Positions 10,637-21,610 of a stretch of 64,000 nucleotides of DNA are shown one piece after another (position 1 is the stretch's first letter; the number at the start of each line of letters is the position of its first letter). Location of the stretch: the NCBI GenBank assembly GCA_947561585.1, contig CANNZV010001440.1, positions 1-64,000 on the forward strand, given 5' to 3'. The notes under the pieces were generated by a model. The model ran no database searches. It was not told the origin of the DNA and worked only from the letters and a program-made list of their open reading frames with translations. The translations under genes were made by a program, and so were the position numbers. Source of the stretch: Caprella mutica. Taxonomy: Eukaryota > Arthropoda > Malacostraca > Amphipoda > Caprellidae.

Positions 10637-12117
10637 CATGGGTTCCCAATCGGGGCCCACAGAACTCCTAGGGGGTCCACGAATAGAAAATTGTTTTTTG
10701 GGGGTCCACAGGAAAAGGAAGGGGTCCACGGAATAATTTATCATACTTTTGGAACTGATTTCAGGATTAATTTTGTACTCAAGAAAAGTATTTCGGCCGA
10801 CCAGAATCTGCCTAGCAAAGACTATAACAGGGATTGCAAATGGGAAATGAAAGAGTATTATAAGATGAATGATGAGGAAATTTGTGTAAGGAATGGATAA
10901 TGCAAAAAGAGAAGGAGTGAATGGTTTATGGATGGCGTGAGAGAATTGTAAAAGAAATGACAGATGAATGCATTAAAAGAATATATAGGAGGAGATTTAA
11001 TTAGAAAATTGAGGATGTGATAGAACCCATGATGGATGAATGAGTTGATGAAGTATATATAGGAGATATTTCAATATGAAAAAAAGAAGATTGGTTGGGA
11101 ATGAGTAGAAATATTATTGGGAGAAGTAGGTAGGTATTAGGTGCAGAAGAAGAAAGTTAAGGAATTAGTAAGGAGAAAGAAAACAAAATTTGAAGAGTAC
11201 CTAACAGGAATGGAATGAAAATGTGGAAAATGATAGAAAAATTGAGAGGGGACTGAAAAAACAAAAGAAGGAATAAATTATATGGAGAGAATAAATAGGG
11301 GGTGCCATTGGAGAGGAAGGGAGAGAGAATGATTGAATGCTCGATATAAATATGTCACAAAGATGAGAATAGAGTGATTGAAATATCATAAGTGTGAGCT
11401 GGGAGAATTGAGGTGACAGTGAGGATATATGTGGGTGATTGGACTGAAATATGGAGATAGGGGGCAAAGATCGGAGAGTTGGATGTTAGAAGAGGAATTA
11501 GTCAGAGTTGTATGGGGTTGCCGCAATTGTTTCTGATGATAGTTGGTATGATTATTGAGAAGTGGTTTAGGATATAGGAATGGAATTGTGAAACCTCCTG
11601 TGTTATATTATGCTAAAGATTGTTTGATGATTGCAAGATAGAATGGTGGAGTTGTTCGAGGAGGAAGCTTGGACATGTGAACTGAGAATGAATAGGGAGT
11701 GTGTAAGTTTTTCAATGTAGAACGGGATGAGGAAAAAGAGATAGTGTTGTGACATTGAGAGGTGTGAGCTGGAAGGGTGCCCACGCCAGTTGGCTGGGGA
11801 GAATTAAAGACTGGGAACGGATGAAGACAGGTGTTTGGCGGTGAACAGTCAGCATAGAGAAACTTGTGGAAGGCGAAAAGATAGATGAGTGGAGAGTGGG
11901 ATTGGAGAGGGATGTAAAAACAAGAAGACAGACGAGTTGATGATGGGAAGAGAGAGGGTAGTGGAAGTGAGAAGATGAACATTGATGAGGGGAGGATAAG
12001 ACCATGGCGGGGGAGGGGTGGAGAAAATTCTGATGTTTGATCCTGGTCTTATGGGGTCCACGGAAAATTATAAACTGCTTAAGGGGCTCATGACCTGAAA
12101 AAAGTTGGGAAACCCTG
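10637..12117. mobile_element. hAT-type element, 1481 bp, with 8-bp TSD
   Basis: Ends are CATGGGTTCCCAA and TTGGGAAACCCTG, a typical hAT terminal inverted repeat beginning CA and ending TG. Flanks are CAGTAAGC (10629-10636) and CACTAAGC (12118-12125), an 8-bp duplication with one mismatch. GGGGTCCACGG repeats lie near both ends. The interior is strongly purine-rich on the + strand and holds reverse transcriptase relics instead of a hAT transposase, so it is non-autonomous. The Ser/Pro-rich minus-strand frames at 11201-12061 only reflect this composition. Confidence 0.88.
11400..11650 (+). pseudogene. Non-LTR retrotransposon RT relic inside the hAT element
   Basis: In frame from 11482 the translation reads DVRRGISQSCMGLPQLF, which fits the conserved RT block (RQGC..SP.LF). 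About 120 bp on, in the next frame (11606), YYAKDCLMIAR fits the YADD block with the first D replaced by K. Stops and a frameshift separate them, so it is dead. Upstream lysine- and glutamate-rich text may be the thumb or linker region. Superfamily not determined. Confidence 0.55.
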
Positions 12118-12125
12118 CACTAAGC

Positions 12126-12334
12126 AGTCATTTCATCTCGGTATGTTTTTATATTGACATGATGTAATATTTCAACCAATCAGAAGATAGTAAGTGGCTT
12201 GTGACTGTGTGCATGTCAGATGATAACAGCTGTGATACACTTCTGAGGTTGCTTCCCTCAATGTTGTTTTTTAAAATGACTAAAAAAAAAGAATTGTCAA
12301 ATTAATTGCACTAAGAAATCATGGCAGGGTTTAA
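12126..12334. other. Unassigned spacer
   Basis: Nothing was recognised between the hAT element and the Tc1 relic. Confidence 0.4.
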
Positions 12335-12598
12335 ATATGGAAAAGGGAAATGGAGTAGAAAACAAAATCACGGCCCTATCCTAAATTTGCAGCTCTTTTG
12401 GACAAATGTGAGGACAAAATCTTTGTGTATTTTGCTACATTCATATTCCCGTCCATGATCTCAAATTCTTCAACATTATTTGCAAAAATACAGCCCAAAC
12501 CATCAAATTTCCGCCACCAAATTTTAAAGTGGGAATGGTATTAGAAGAGTCAACTTCTGTGTCTTTTTCTCTCCATTCCATACGTGCACAGGTATTTA
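12335..12598 (-). pseudogene. Tc1-like transposase fragment
   Basis: On the minus strand the translation gives NTIPTLKFGGGNLMVW, matching the P-x-KfGGGs-mvWg block of Tc1 transposases. After a frameshift it gives IMDGNMNVAKYTKILSSHL and then a stop before GRDFVF, matching the following block of the DDE domain. The downstream catalytic segment (DNDPKH-type) is lost. Its upstream part is cut off at 12598, exactly where the pogo-like element begins. Confidence 0.8.
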
Positions 12599-13886
12599 GG
12601 AGAGAACCAGGGGCATTTAAACATGTCCACAATTGTTGGATTCACTGCTTATTGCAACTGAAGGTGTGCAACGTGTTAACCATTAGTTATTTCAAGATCC
12701 AATGCGTAGAGGTAGCGTTTCGCCCACGAGGTGTAATTTACCGTTTTCTTCAATATTGATGCTATTTTTCATGATTCAACTGGATCGTGTGTGGACCATA
12801 TGAATACAAAACTGATTCTCAATCTCAAAGGTATGAGTTATATTGATATTTTATGCTATATTTGGTGTGTTAAAAAATAATGTGAATGAAATAAAAGTTA
12901 TGGTGATTTTTCAATTTTGAAGTGTCATTTGGGGTGAATCAGACACTTCTGTTGAGGTTGGTACGGACGGTGTCCGAACTTTCCCTTCGTGTTCGATTCA
13001 GTCCACCATTACAATTTATTAAAGTAATTCTTATTAAAAGGACAATCAGATCTTGAAATTAATTATTTTAATTGAAATAGCATTCGTTAGTTTCAAACTT
13101 TTTGTATTAGTGTCTTTATTTTACAGACTGACGATCGTAATCATGCCTTTTCATTATAAAAGGAAAACTGAGAGAGGCCGTAATAAAGAAGGTATTCGAG
13201 AAACATTTGATGAATTACAAAAAGGTTTATCTGTCAGAAAAGCTGCTGAAATTGGAGGTGTAGCAAGATCTACACTTATGGACTATACCTTAAACATTCG
13301 ATGAAATATTTAAGATGTAATTTACTAATTTTGGTGAATTCTAAGAAAAAGGAAATAGTTATACCCAAAGTACAAGGCAATAGTTATACAATTTGCTTTT
13401 GATATATAGCTATTAACTATAAGGATAATTTCACAGTGATTACTCATGGGCTATAGCTATATATTTTGTTGGAGAAAATGTTCAATCATTACAATAATAT
13501 TATTATGATAAAATTTCAAATATGATTAATTATTACTGTGAATAACATGTCATTATGGTTTATTTCAATTAAATTTGTTTCTCCGAATTCAATCCTATTG
13601 TTCAATAATCCAAATTTACAATGTTTTAACCATTTTTATGGTGTCCGAATCATCCTCACAGCTTGTCCGAAGTTTCCCTCTAAGAAGGATTATTCGGACA
13701 CTTGAATCCCTATTACATTTTTTCTTATAACTTTCGAATGAATGTTTAAACAGTGAATCAGTCTAAATGAAATTGAAGAAAAAATGTCTTATCTACCCAC
13801 ACAAATCATTAAATAGTAAAATTCGAATTGGTTTACGAATCATTCAGTTTTTAACAAAAACTGTCTGAATTCTCCCTGTTCTCCCC
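12599..13886 (+). mobile_element. pogo-like element, copy A
   Basis: Bounded by TA and by inverted ends related to GGGGAGAACCGGGAGCATTC. The left end has drifted to GGAGAGAACCAGGGGCATTT and the right end reads CCCTGTTCTCCCC|TA. The length of 1.29 kb is too short for an autonomous pogo element. It carries one recognisable exon (Psq domain, 13143-13304). It matches copy B (15295-16623) along most of its length in inverted orientation. Confidence 0.82.
13143..13304 (+). pseudogene. Psq-type helix-turn-helix exon of a pogo-like transposase
   Basis: Starts MPFHYKRKTERGR and continues to KAAEIGGVARSTLMDY. This is the basic N-terminus followed by the S-x-RKAA-...-GVarSTL signature of the pipsqueak/CENP-B-type DNA-binding domain used by pogo-family transposases. 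The frame is intact for about 50 residues and then stops. The DDE catalytic domain is absent from the element, so it could at most give a DNA-binding peptide. The upstream extension from 13053 is not conserved in copy B, so I chose the ATG at 13143, which both copies share. Confidence 0.75.
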
Positions 13887-13888
13887 TA

Positions 13889-14895
13889 TTAATCAGGTGT
13901 AATTTAGTATAATCAGGTGAGATTCGGTATAATCAGGTGTAATTCGGTATAATCATATGCAATTCGTTATAATCAGGTGTAATATTCGGTGTTATTCGGT
14001 ATTCAGAGGAGTGTAATTAGGTAAAATCAGGAATAATTCGGTATAATCAGGTGTAATTCGGTATAAGCAGATGTAATTCGGTATTCAGTGGAGTGTAATT
14101 CGGTAGAATCGGGTGTAATATACTATAATCAGGTCTAATTCGGCATAATCAGATGTAGTTCTGTATAATTTGATGTAATTCGGTACAATCAGGTTTAATT
14201 GGGTGTAATCACGTGTAATTCAATCCGCTAATTGGGTATAATCAGGTGAAATTCGATTTAATCAGGTATAATATTCGGTCTAATTCGGTATTCAGTGGAG
14301 CGCAATTCGGTATACTAATCAGGTGTAATTCGGTATGATCAGGTGTAATTCAGAATCAGTGGAGCGTAATTTGGTATTCAGTAGAGTGTAATTTGGTATA
14401 ATCAGTAATAATTAGGTGTAATTCGGTTTGATCAGGTGTAATTCGGTATAAGCAGGTGTAATTCGGCATTCAGTAGAGTGTAATGCGGTATAATCAGGTG
14501 TAATTTAGTATAATCAGGTCTAATTCGTTATAATCAGGTTTAATTAGGTATAATCACGTGTATTTCAGTATAATCAGGTGTAATATTCGGTATAATTCGG
14601 TATTCAGTGGAGTGTAATCCGGTATACTAATCAGGTGTAATTCGTTATCAGTGGACTGTAATTCAGTATGCAGTAGAGTTTAATTTGGAATAATGAAGAA
14701 TAATTCGGTACAATCAGGTGTAATTCGGTATGATAAGGTGTAATTTGGAATCAGTGGTGTGTAATTTGGTATAATCAGGAATAATTCGGTATAATCAGGT
14801 GTAATTCGGTATAATTTGATGTAAAAACGATATTCAGTGAGATATAATTCGGTATAATCAGCAAGGTGTGATTCAGTATAATCAAGTGTAATTCC
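13889..14895 (+). repeat. 20-bp satellite TAATCAGGTGTAATTCGGTA
   Basis: About 50 imperfect copies, interrupted by a variant containing TATTCAGTGGAGTGTAATTC. It abuts the right end of pogo copy A. A small outlier in the same orientation is at 17301-17425. Confidence 0.92.
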
Positions 14896-15058
14896 GGGTT
14901 CTAGGTATATTCCACCCTAGGTAAATTCCACCCCGGTATATTCCACCCAGGTAAATTTCACCCCGGTATATTCCACCCTAGGTATATTCCACCCCGGTAT
15001 ATTCCACCCGTATATATTCCACCCTAGGTATATTCCACCACGGTAAATTCCACCCCTG
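14896..15058 (+). repeat. GGTATATTCCACCC satellite
   Basis: About ten units of 15-18 bp (GGTATATTCCACCCCG, GGTAAATTCCACCCTA). The same unit recurs in inverted orientation at 17216-17300. The minus-strand frame at 14917-15201 is only this repeat read through. Confidence 0.9.
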
Positions 15059-15294
15059 TGACAAAGCTCATTTGGGTGAAAGTAAAAAGCAGAAGATTTT
15101 ATTTTTGGATGGCCATTTTTTATATACTCTGTAGCCATGAAGAAATAAGTCAGGCGATATCCTGAGATATTTTGACAATATTTAGAGGTAGCTGAAGTCA
15201 ATAAAATTTTATCTTAATAGACCAAAATACAATTATTCATAATATGTTGGTGAGTAAGTTAATAATAATTCCTTCTTAACAAGAAACTGCAGTA
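15059..15294. other. Unassigned spacer
   Basis: Unique-looking AT-rich DNA between the GGTATATTCCACCC satellite and pogo copy B. Confidence 0.4.
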
Positions 15295-16623
15295 GGGGAG
15301 AACCGGGAGCATTCGGACACTTTCGGGGGAAGATGAATAATTCGTAGACTAATTCGAGTTTAACTATATAAATATTTCTGTATTTAGATAAATCATTTTA
15401 CTTCAATTTTATTAGGACTGTTTTACAGTTTAAACCTTCATTCGAAAGTTATAAGACAAAATGTAAGAGAGGTTCACGTGTCCGAATGCTCCTTCCTAGA
15501 GAGAGACTTCGAACAAGCTTGGATGATGATTCGAAAACGATAAAAATAGTTAAAACATTGGAAATTTAGATAATTAAACGATAGGATTGAATTCGGATCT
15601 ACAAATTTAATTGAAATAAACCATAATGACTTGTTATTCACAGTAATAATTCATCGTATTTGAAATTTTATCATAATAAAGTATTGAAATGATTGAACAT
15701 TTTCTCCAACAAAATGTAGATAGCCCATGAGTAATCACTGTGAAATTATCCTTATATATTATAGCTATATATCAAAAGCAAATTGTATAACTATTGCTTT
15801 TTACTTTGGGTATAACTATTCCCTTTTTCTTGTAATTCATCAAAATTAGTAAATTACATCTTAAATATTTCATCGAATGTGTGAAGTATAGTCCAAAAGT
15901 GTAAATCTTGCTACACCTCCAATTTCAGTAGCTTTTCTGACAGATAAACCTTTTTGGAATTCATGAAAAGTTTTTCGAATGACTTGTTTATTACGTACCT
16001 CCTCTATCAGTTTTCTTTATATAATGGAAAGGCATGAATACGATCGTCAAACTGTCAAATAAAGACACTAATATTAAAAAATGCAACTATTCTTTTAAAC
16101 GAATGGTATGTCAATTAAGTTAATCAACTTCAAGTTCAGAATGTCCTTTTTAATAAGAATTACTTCAATAAATTGTAATGGTGGACTGAATCGGATACAG
16201 AGGGAAGGTTCTGATACCGTCCGAACCAACTTCAACAGAAGTGTCCGATTCATCCCGCAAGACACTTCAAAATTAAAAACATCACCATTTTTCTAATTTA
16301 ATTTGTATTATTTCTTGAACACACTAAACATAACATGAATTATTGATATAATTCATATCTTTTAGATTTAGAATCAGTTTCGTATTCATATGGTCCACAC
16401 ACGATCCAAATGAATCACGAAATATTACATCAATATTGAAGAAAACAGTAAATTACACGTCTCGGGGGCAACACACTGCATCTCCGCACTGGATCTTTCA
16501 AATAGATGACGGGTAACACCTCGCACACATTCAGTTGCAATAAGAGGTAGTTCCAACAATTATAAACATGTTTAAACGAGTTGTCCGAACTATCCCTCTG
16601 TCCGAATGCTCCCGGTTCTCCCC
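15295..16623 (-). mobile_element. pogo-like element, copy B
   Basis: Starts TA|GGGGAGAACCGGGAGCATTC and ends with the exact complement before TA, so both termini and the TA target duplication are well kept. It lies in inverted orientation to copy A. An internal CGTGTCCGAATGCTCC near 15476 suggests a further internal end copy or a deletion scar. Confidence 0.87.
15905..16035 (-). pseudogene. Psq domain relic in pogo copy B
   Basis: From the ATG at 16035-16033 it reads MPFHYIKKTDRGGT and then a stop. A frameshift restores HEFQKGLSVRKATEIGGVA, homologous to the intact exon in copy A. It is clearly dead. Confidence 0.75.
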
Positions 16624-16625
16624 TA

Positions 16626-17215
16626 TATGCTCCTAAAAACAATGGTTGAAAGACCTCTTTTTGCTTATAAATTGATGTTTTAGATTCTAGGACACATCTT
16701 CCGTTGCCAAAATCCCTCCATAGAAAACGGCGATAATATCCCCATTCTTTAAACCCTGTGCAATAATCCCCGCCTTCTTTTTAAATAAAATTAGCATGTA
16801 AAATACTCTTGACGTAAAAAATAGCCTAAGGTCAAAAACCATTTCTCACCAATTTTACTCGAAGTCAAAATATCAAATTTAAAAAATATTAAAAATAACA
16901 AGAAATACTATATGACATCATCTTACAGTTAATATCGCTATAGTTAATAGCGATATTATATATAGTTAATATAGTTAATATGGCGATAGTGAAGATAATC
17001 AACTTGTGATTGAAAAGCAAAATGCTTCATCTGATAAAGAACGTTAACACAACCTTTATATACTGCTGTTCTATCACATGTGTAGTGAAAAATATACACT
17101 TAAACAGCTTGTGATTGATCAACAAAAGGCTTCATTTGCTACAATGAAAATGAAAGTTACATATCATTATATAAAAGATAGATAATTAATTAATATTTTT
17201 AACTAAAAAACCTAA
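16626..17215. other. AT-rich spacer with small palindromes
   Basis: A cluster of GTTAATA/GCGATAT motifs near 16930-16990 can form short hairpins. Two loosely similar segments (CTTGTGATTGAAAAGCAAAA near 17005 and CTTGTGATTGATCAACAAAA near 17109) look like a decayed direct repeat of about 105 bp. No gene is seen. Confidence 0.45.
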
Positions 17216-17425
17216 CCAGTAAAGTGGGGTGGAACCTACCGGAGTGGAATGTACCTGGGGACTAGGGTGGAATATACAGGGGTAGAATATACCGGTATCC
17301 GTGATTCCGTATAATTTGGTGTAATTCGGTATAATCAGGTGTAATTCGTTAAAATCAGGTATAATTCGGTATTATCAGGTGTAATTTGGTATAATTCGGT
17401 GTAATTCGGTATTCAGTGGAGTTTA
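17216..17425. repeat. Inverted GGTATATTCCACCC units followed by 20-bp satellite
   Basis: 17216-17300 holds GGGTGGAATATACC-type units, inverted relative to 14896-15058. 17301-17425 holds TAATCAGGTGTAATTCGGTA units in the same orientation as 13889-14895. Confidence 0.85.
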
Positions 17426-17434
17426 CCCAATAAA

Positions 17435-17600
17435 CATTAAAATGTTGGTCCAACATTGGCCCAATTCCCAACGAAACTCCGGGACAACGCTGTCATGCCT
17501 GTCTCGATGTATTGGTTCAGCGGCCTAACACAGGCCCGTCCTTGGCCCAGCTCACGGATGTCCACCGGCCCTGAACAGTATAACATCTTTTAAACGTCTT
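17435..17600 (+). repeat. GC-richer CCAACATTGGCCCAAT-type repeat, copy 1
   Basis: Short imperfect internal repeats of CCAATGTTGG-like units with CAACGCTGTC and GGCCCAGCTC. The same style recurs at 19925-20165 in the same orientation. It stands out from its AT-rich surroundings. Confidence 0.6.
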
Positions 17601-18289
17601 ATTAGTGTCGGCAATACCTAATGTTGCCAATGTCATGTATGTCTACGGTCAGTTCTATTGTCATATTAAAGAGGTGTGTTATACGTTACGGGCTGAGCAC
17701 TTGAAAACAACACTTGTTTCTCACAATGTAGTTAGTAACTGTCCTACAAATACATCTTATATAGATCAAAATCACGGAGAAAAAAATATAGCAGTTACTT
17801 TTTCCAACTCAAATCTATATTATTTCACCTAAGCTGATTTAGCCATGCAAATAATAATATTATAACTTAGAATTGAATAGAAAATTAAATTATTAATCTG
17901 AATGATTATTTATTAGGAAAAATAACTTTTCATACTAAATATATAAATTAACTAACGACAAAGCTCATTTTTATAATTGAAATATATTTAAGTGTTAGAA
18001 TAAAAATAGAACAATTTAAAATACTGTATATAGTACTAAATTAAGGGTACATATAAATTTATTTGGCTATTTGGTGTGATTAAAGTTGGGAGAGATCGTT
18101 TACACCTAACTTCTCTGATTTTCTGCCGACATCTGACAAATAGAACTGACAGACCTAGGGTACAGGAACATAAACTGGTAGAGTACCTAGTAGACGACAA
18201 AAAAATATGACGTCACCACAACAACATATTCCTTTTTTGTGACCGAGCGGCTCATAACTCCTCGTATTTACATGTTAATATCGAAAAGT
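17601..18289. other. AT-rich stretch, no feature seen
   Basis: A 75-codon frame at 17605-17832 has no recognisable motif and runs out of the neighbouring repeat. I found no other support for a gene. Confidence 0.45.
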
Positions 18290-18293
18290 TTAA

Positions 18294-19480
18294 AGGTCCC
18301 TTCCAAGCAAATATTTTTATTGCTTTATTAAACGAGGCTAATGTTTCTTATCATTTTGCTGCAAACCGCATCGAATTTGGTAGCATATTTTCAATTTCAT
18401 ATGCTTTTAAAGATTTTTATAATCAAAACTCTACAAAACCTATTTTACTTCCGACTTTCTAATTTTCAGTCTGAAGAAGAAGAATGTACACCATTTGTTT
18501 TGATTGTCAACTAGGTATTAGGTTTAATAATCCATTTAATATTCGTGTAAAGGTATAAAATTTAATGAACTTATACCTAATAGAAACGTTTATATACTTT
18601 AGGAAACAATTAATGTCTAAAATAATTTAAATAAAGGCTTAAAACGCATTGTTTGTTTTATAAAATTCAAATTTGTAATCAAAACAAAGAGTGTACAATT
18701 ATCTTCTTCTTGAGCATCAGGTTAGTGATTTACTCAATTGTTGCTCACAGAGTATTAAAAAACTTTAAAGGTCCCCTCCAAGCAAATTTTTTTATTGCTT
18801 AAATCAACGAGGCTAATGTTTCTTATCATTTTACTGCAAACCCCATAAAATTTGATAGCATATTTCTAATTTTATATGCTTTTAAAGATTTTTATAATCC
18901 AAACTCTACAAAACCTACTTTACTTCCGACTTTCTAAGTTTCAGTCTGAAGAAGAAGAATGTACACCCTTTGTTTTGATTGTCAACTAGGTATTTGGTTC
19001 AATAAATCTATTTATTATTCGTTTAAAGGTTTAAATTTGGATAAACTTATTATAGAAACGTTTATATACTTTTAGAAACAATTAATATCTTAAAAGAAGG
19101 CCAAAAACGCATTGTTTGTTTAAAAATCTAAATTTGAAATCAAAACAAAGAGTGTACGTACAATCTTCTTTCTCAACGTCAGGTTGGAGATTCGCTTGAT
19201 TGTTGCTCACAGAGTATTAAAAAACTTTAAAAGTAAATAGTAAAATATATACTGAACCGAATTGTATGCGGTTTGCGGAATAATTATCGTAGACCTTAGT
19301 TCTATAATATTATGTTATAAACTCATTTTTTCTCCGGAGCCTGGAGAGGACCTTTAAAAACTAATCATAAAATATATACTGAATCGAATTGTATGCGGTT
19401 TGCAGAATAATCATCGCAGACCTTTGTTCTATAATATTATGATATAAACTCATTTTTTCCCCGGAGCCTGGAGAGGACAT
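18294..19480. mobile_element. TTAA-flanked (piggyBac-like) element, outer copy
   Basis: Flanked by TTAA at 18290-18293 and 19481-19484. Ends are AGGTCCCTTCCAAGC on the left and GGAGCCTGGAGAGGACAT on the right. It is split at 18764/19358 by a second member of its own family inserted at TTAA. Without the insert its length is about 590 bp. No transposase is seen, so it is non-autonomous. Confidence 0.87.
18769..19353. mobile_element. TTAA-flanked element, nested inner copy
   Basis: Bounded by TTAA at 18765-18768 and 19354-19357. Ends are AGGTCCCCTCCAAGC and CCTGGAGAGGACCT. It carries the uninterrupted version of the very TTAA site (ACTTTAAAAGTAAATAG) at which it sits in the outer copy. Confidence 0.9.
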
Positions 19481-19484
19481 TTAA

Positions 19485-19924
19485 TGTCATTTTATAAGGG
19501 TTTCGTGCAAAAGAAAAGAGAAAATGGCATTTGAACCTCAAAGTTGAATATATAGATATAATTCAGGTGTGTTTTTATCGTTCGTTTCTTTAACTTATCT
19601 ATAAAAAATAGGGTCTTGAACATGTGCTACCTAGGAGCCTAAACTAGTGCTAGTTAATTGCTAAATTGTAGTTCCTATGAATTACAATTAAAGAAAAAAA
19701 TTGGAAATACAATTTAATCAATGCCTAGTTAGTAATTGAAAAGAAAAATAAATAAATTTGGAAGTGACTAAGTTTAAGTAGGTTTTCCCATGTTTCAAAG
19801 TGTGTTCAGAGTCACCTGGTGGTTACGTCAAACTAGATTCTATCAGCTGATTACCATACCCTATGTTACTGTATCCTGGACAGACCAGTATAATAAATAT
19901 ACAAGTGAATCGAAAAAGCACTGG
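19485..19924. other. AT-rich stretch, no feature seen
   Basis: No coding region or clear repeat was recognised. Confidence 0.45.
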
Positions 19925-20165
19925 ATTAGTTAACCAATGTTTTCCTTAATTTGGCCAGTGTTCTTTGGCAACCATTGGCCCAATGTCGTTTTCATTGCAT
20001 TGGCATAACGCTGTTGAACAGCAGTTATTCCAGTGTCGCTCCGGCTCACCTTATATTGGCACAGTGCGTAATAACACTGGCGTGCCAATGCCCGATATTG
20101 CCTTTACAAGTTTACTTTGCCAACGTTTACTGACGTTGGTCCGTCACTGCAATGTTATCAGTGTA
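19925..20165 (+). repeat. CCATTGGCCCAATGT-type repeat, copy 2
   Basis: Contains AACCATTGGCCCAATGTCG, GCATTGGCATAACGCTG and CCAACGTTTACTGACGTTGG. It is related to 17435-17600. Two overlapping frames of 60-71 codons here are repeat-driven. Confidence 0.6.
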
Positions 20166-20633
20166 ATTGATACTATATAATGTGATGGTGATCAGGCTAA
20201 GAGACTACAGCTGGTGCTCTTTGCCCGAACTCTTCCAAGGGAAGACTGCTTCCCCATACCAGAAGAAGAAGAAGATATTGAAGGGGCAGTAAACTTTATA
20301 AAAAAATGTCATTTTATTTTAACACTTTATATAGATAAAGGGGACCATTTTAAGACATTTTACGCTTTCGTGAATAACGAAACGCTTCAAGTTTCCTGCT
20401 GGAAATTAAAATTCCGGTAGGAATAGCCTTAGAGTTGTTGATAACATTTTGTATCTCCGCCATTTAGTTTTCATTGACATGAAATTTCCCTGGAGAGTGG
20501 AAACTCAGTGCTGATTTCAAAGCTGTACAGTCGTTGTTCGGGGAAAACAACCTGTAGGCTGTAAGTTTGTAACCATCGTTTGATATCGTTAGTGTAGGTA
20601 GTTTGTTGTAGGTACCTATCCGCTAGTTTGTCG
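20166..20633. other. Spacer with a TTAA-element end fragment
   Basis: AGGGGCAGTAAACTTTATAAA at 20282 matches the element end at 53886. TATCCGCTAGTTTGT near 20615 is a small R1 fragment. A 68-codon frame (20214-20420) reads across these and is not supported as a gene. Confidence 0.5.
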
Positions 20634-20998
20634 CCAGTCTGTATTTGGTGCACAAAATCCCACTGACTTTTCAAAAAAGCTGAAAAAATCCACCAATAAT
20701 TTTGCTGATCCACCTATATTTCCACCGAAATTTAATGGTAACATAGGAATAAATAGCTGAAAATCCACAGACTTTGCTAGAATATTATTTTCAAAGGGTG
20801 AAATATTCCACAGACATGTTGGTGGAATTTTAATTTTTCCCTCTTTGAATATAATATTCTGGCAATGTCGGTGAATTTCTAGCTATTTATTCCTATGTTA
20901 CCAATAATTTTCAGTGGATAAATGGGAAAAATGTTAGTGGATCAGCAAAATTACTGGAAATTGTTGGTGGATTTTTTCGGATACATAGAATCCAGTCT
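20634..20998. repeat. CCAGTCTG-family MITE, degenerate copy
   Basis: Begins CCAGTCTGTATTTGGTGCAC and ends near CCAGTCTGG. The interior holds the conserved core TTAATGGTAACATAGGAAT and its inverted counterpart, as in 21022-21259. Confidence 0.65.
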
Positions 20999-21021
20999 GG
21001 AAAAATAGGTGCTTTCTGATG

Positions 21022-21259
21022 CCAGTCTGTATTTGGTGCACAGAAACCCACTGATTTTTTCAAAAAGCTGAAAAAAATCCACCATAATATTTCAATAATT
21101 TGGCTGATCCACCAACATTTCCTCAATTTTTCCACCAACAATTGATGGTAAAATAGGAATAAATAGCCAAAATTCCACTGACTTTGCTAGAATATTATTC
21201 TCAAGGGTGAAAAAATTCCACCGACATGTCGGTGGAATTTCCCATGAAATACAGACTGG
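21022..21259. mobile_element. CCAGTCTGTATTT MITE, 238 bp, 8-bp TSD
   Basis: Flanked by TTCTGATG at 21014-21021 and 21260-21267. Termini are CCAGTCTGTATTTGGTG and the complement of CCAGTCTGTATTTCATG. The core contains GGTAAAATAGGAATAAATAG. The 8-bp duplication points to hAT-type mobilisation. A related copy is at 39676-39888. Confidence 0.88.
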
Positions 21260-21382
21260 TTCTGATGAACTAATTACTCTGTTGGAGTTTTACAGACTTC
21301 CAAAATTAATGGTAAATTGCTAAAAATTAAAATTGTATAATCCGCAGCATTTGCCATTTAGCCAGTCTGCAGAATATGGAAC

Positions 21383-21610
21383 CCAAGTAATAAAGCATGT
21401 CCAAACTCGCCATTTTAATGGCGAGTTTGTGACAGTTATTTTGACCCTTTCAATTGCAAATGGCGAGTTTTATCTATTTTTCTCTTATGCTACAATGTTA
21501 TTTTGGAGATAATTTATGAAAATTTGATCATTTTGGAGAGAATTTGTTGAATTTTGGAGAGAGCTGGAGAGACAAATGGCGAGTTTATGAGACATACTAT
21601 TTTACTTGGC
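21383..21610 (+). mobile_element. CCAAGTAATAAAGC MITE, copy 1
   Basis: Termini are CCAAGTAATAAAGCATGTC and GACATACTATTTTACTTGG. The interior has four CGCCAT/ATGGCG motifs, two of them forming the near-palindrome AACTCGCCATTTTAATGGCG. Further copies are at 38465-38691 and 39320-39556. Confidence 0.87.

Noticed and set aside
11201..12061. Ser/Pro-rich minus-strand frames of 70-124 codons
   Set aside because: They are the complement of purine-rich DNA in the hAT interior. They overlap each other in different frames and have no domain. The RT-like signal is on the + strand.
14917..15201. 94-codon minus-strand frame with repeated GWNIP/GVEYT
   Set aside because: Simple translation of the GGTATATTCCACCC satellite.
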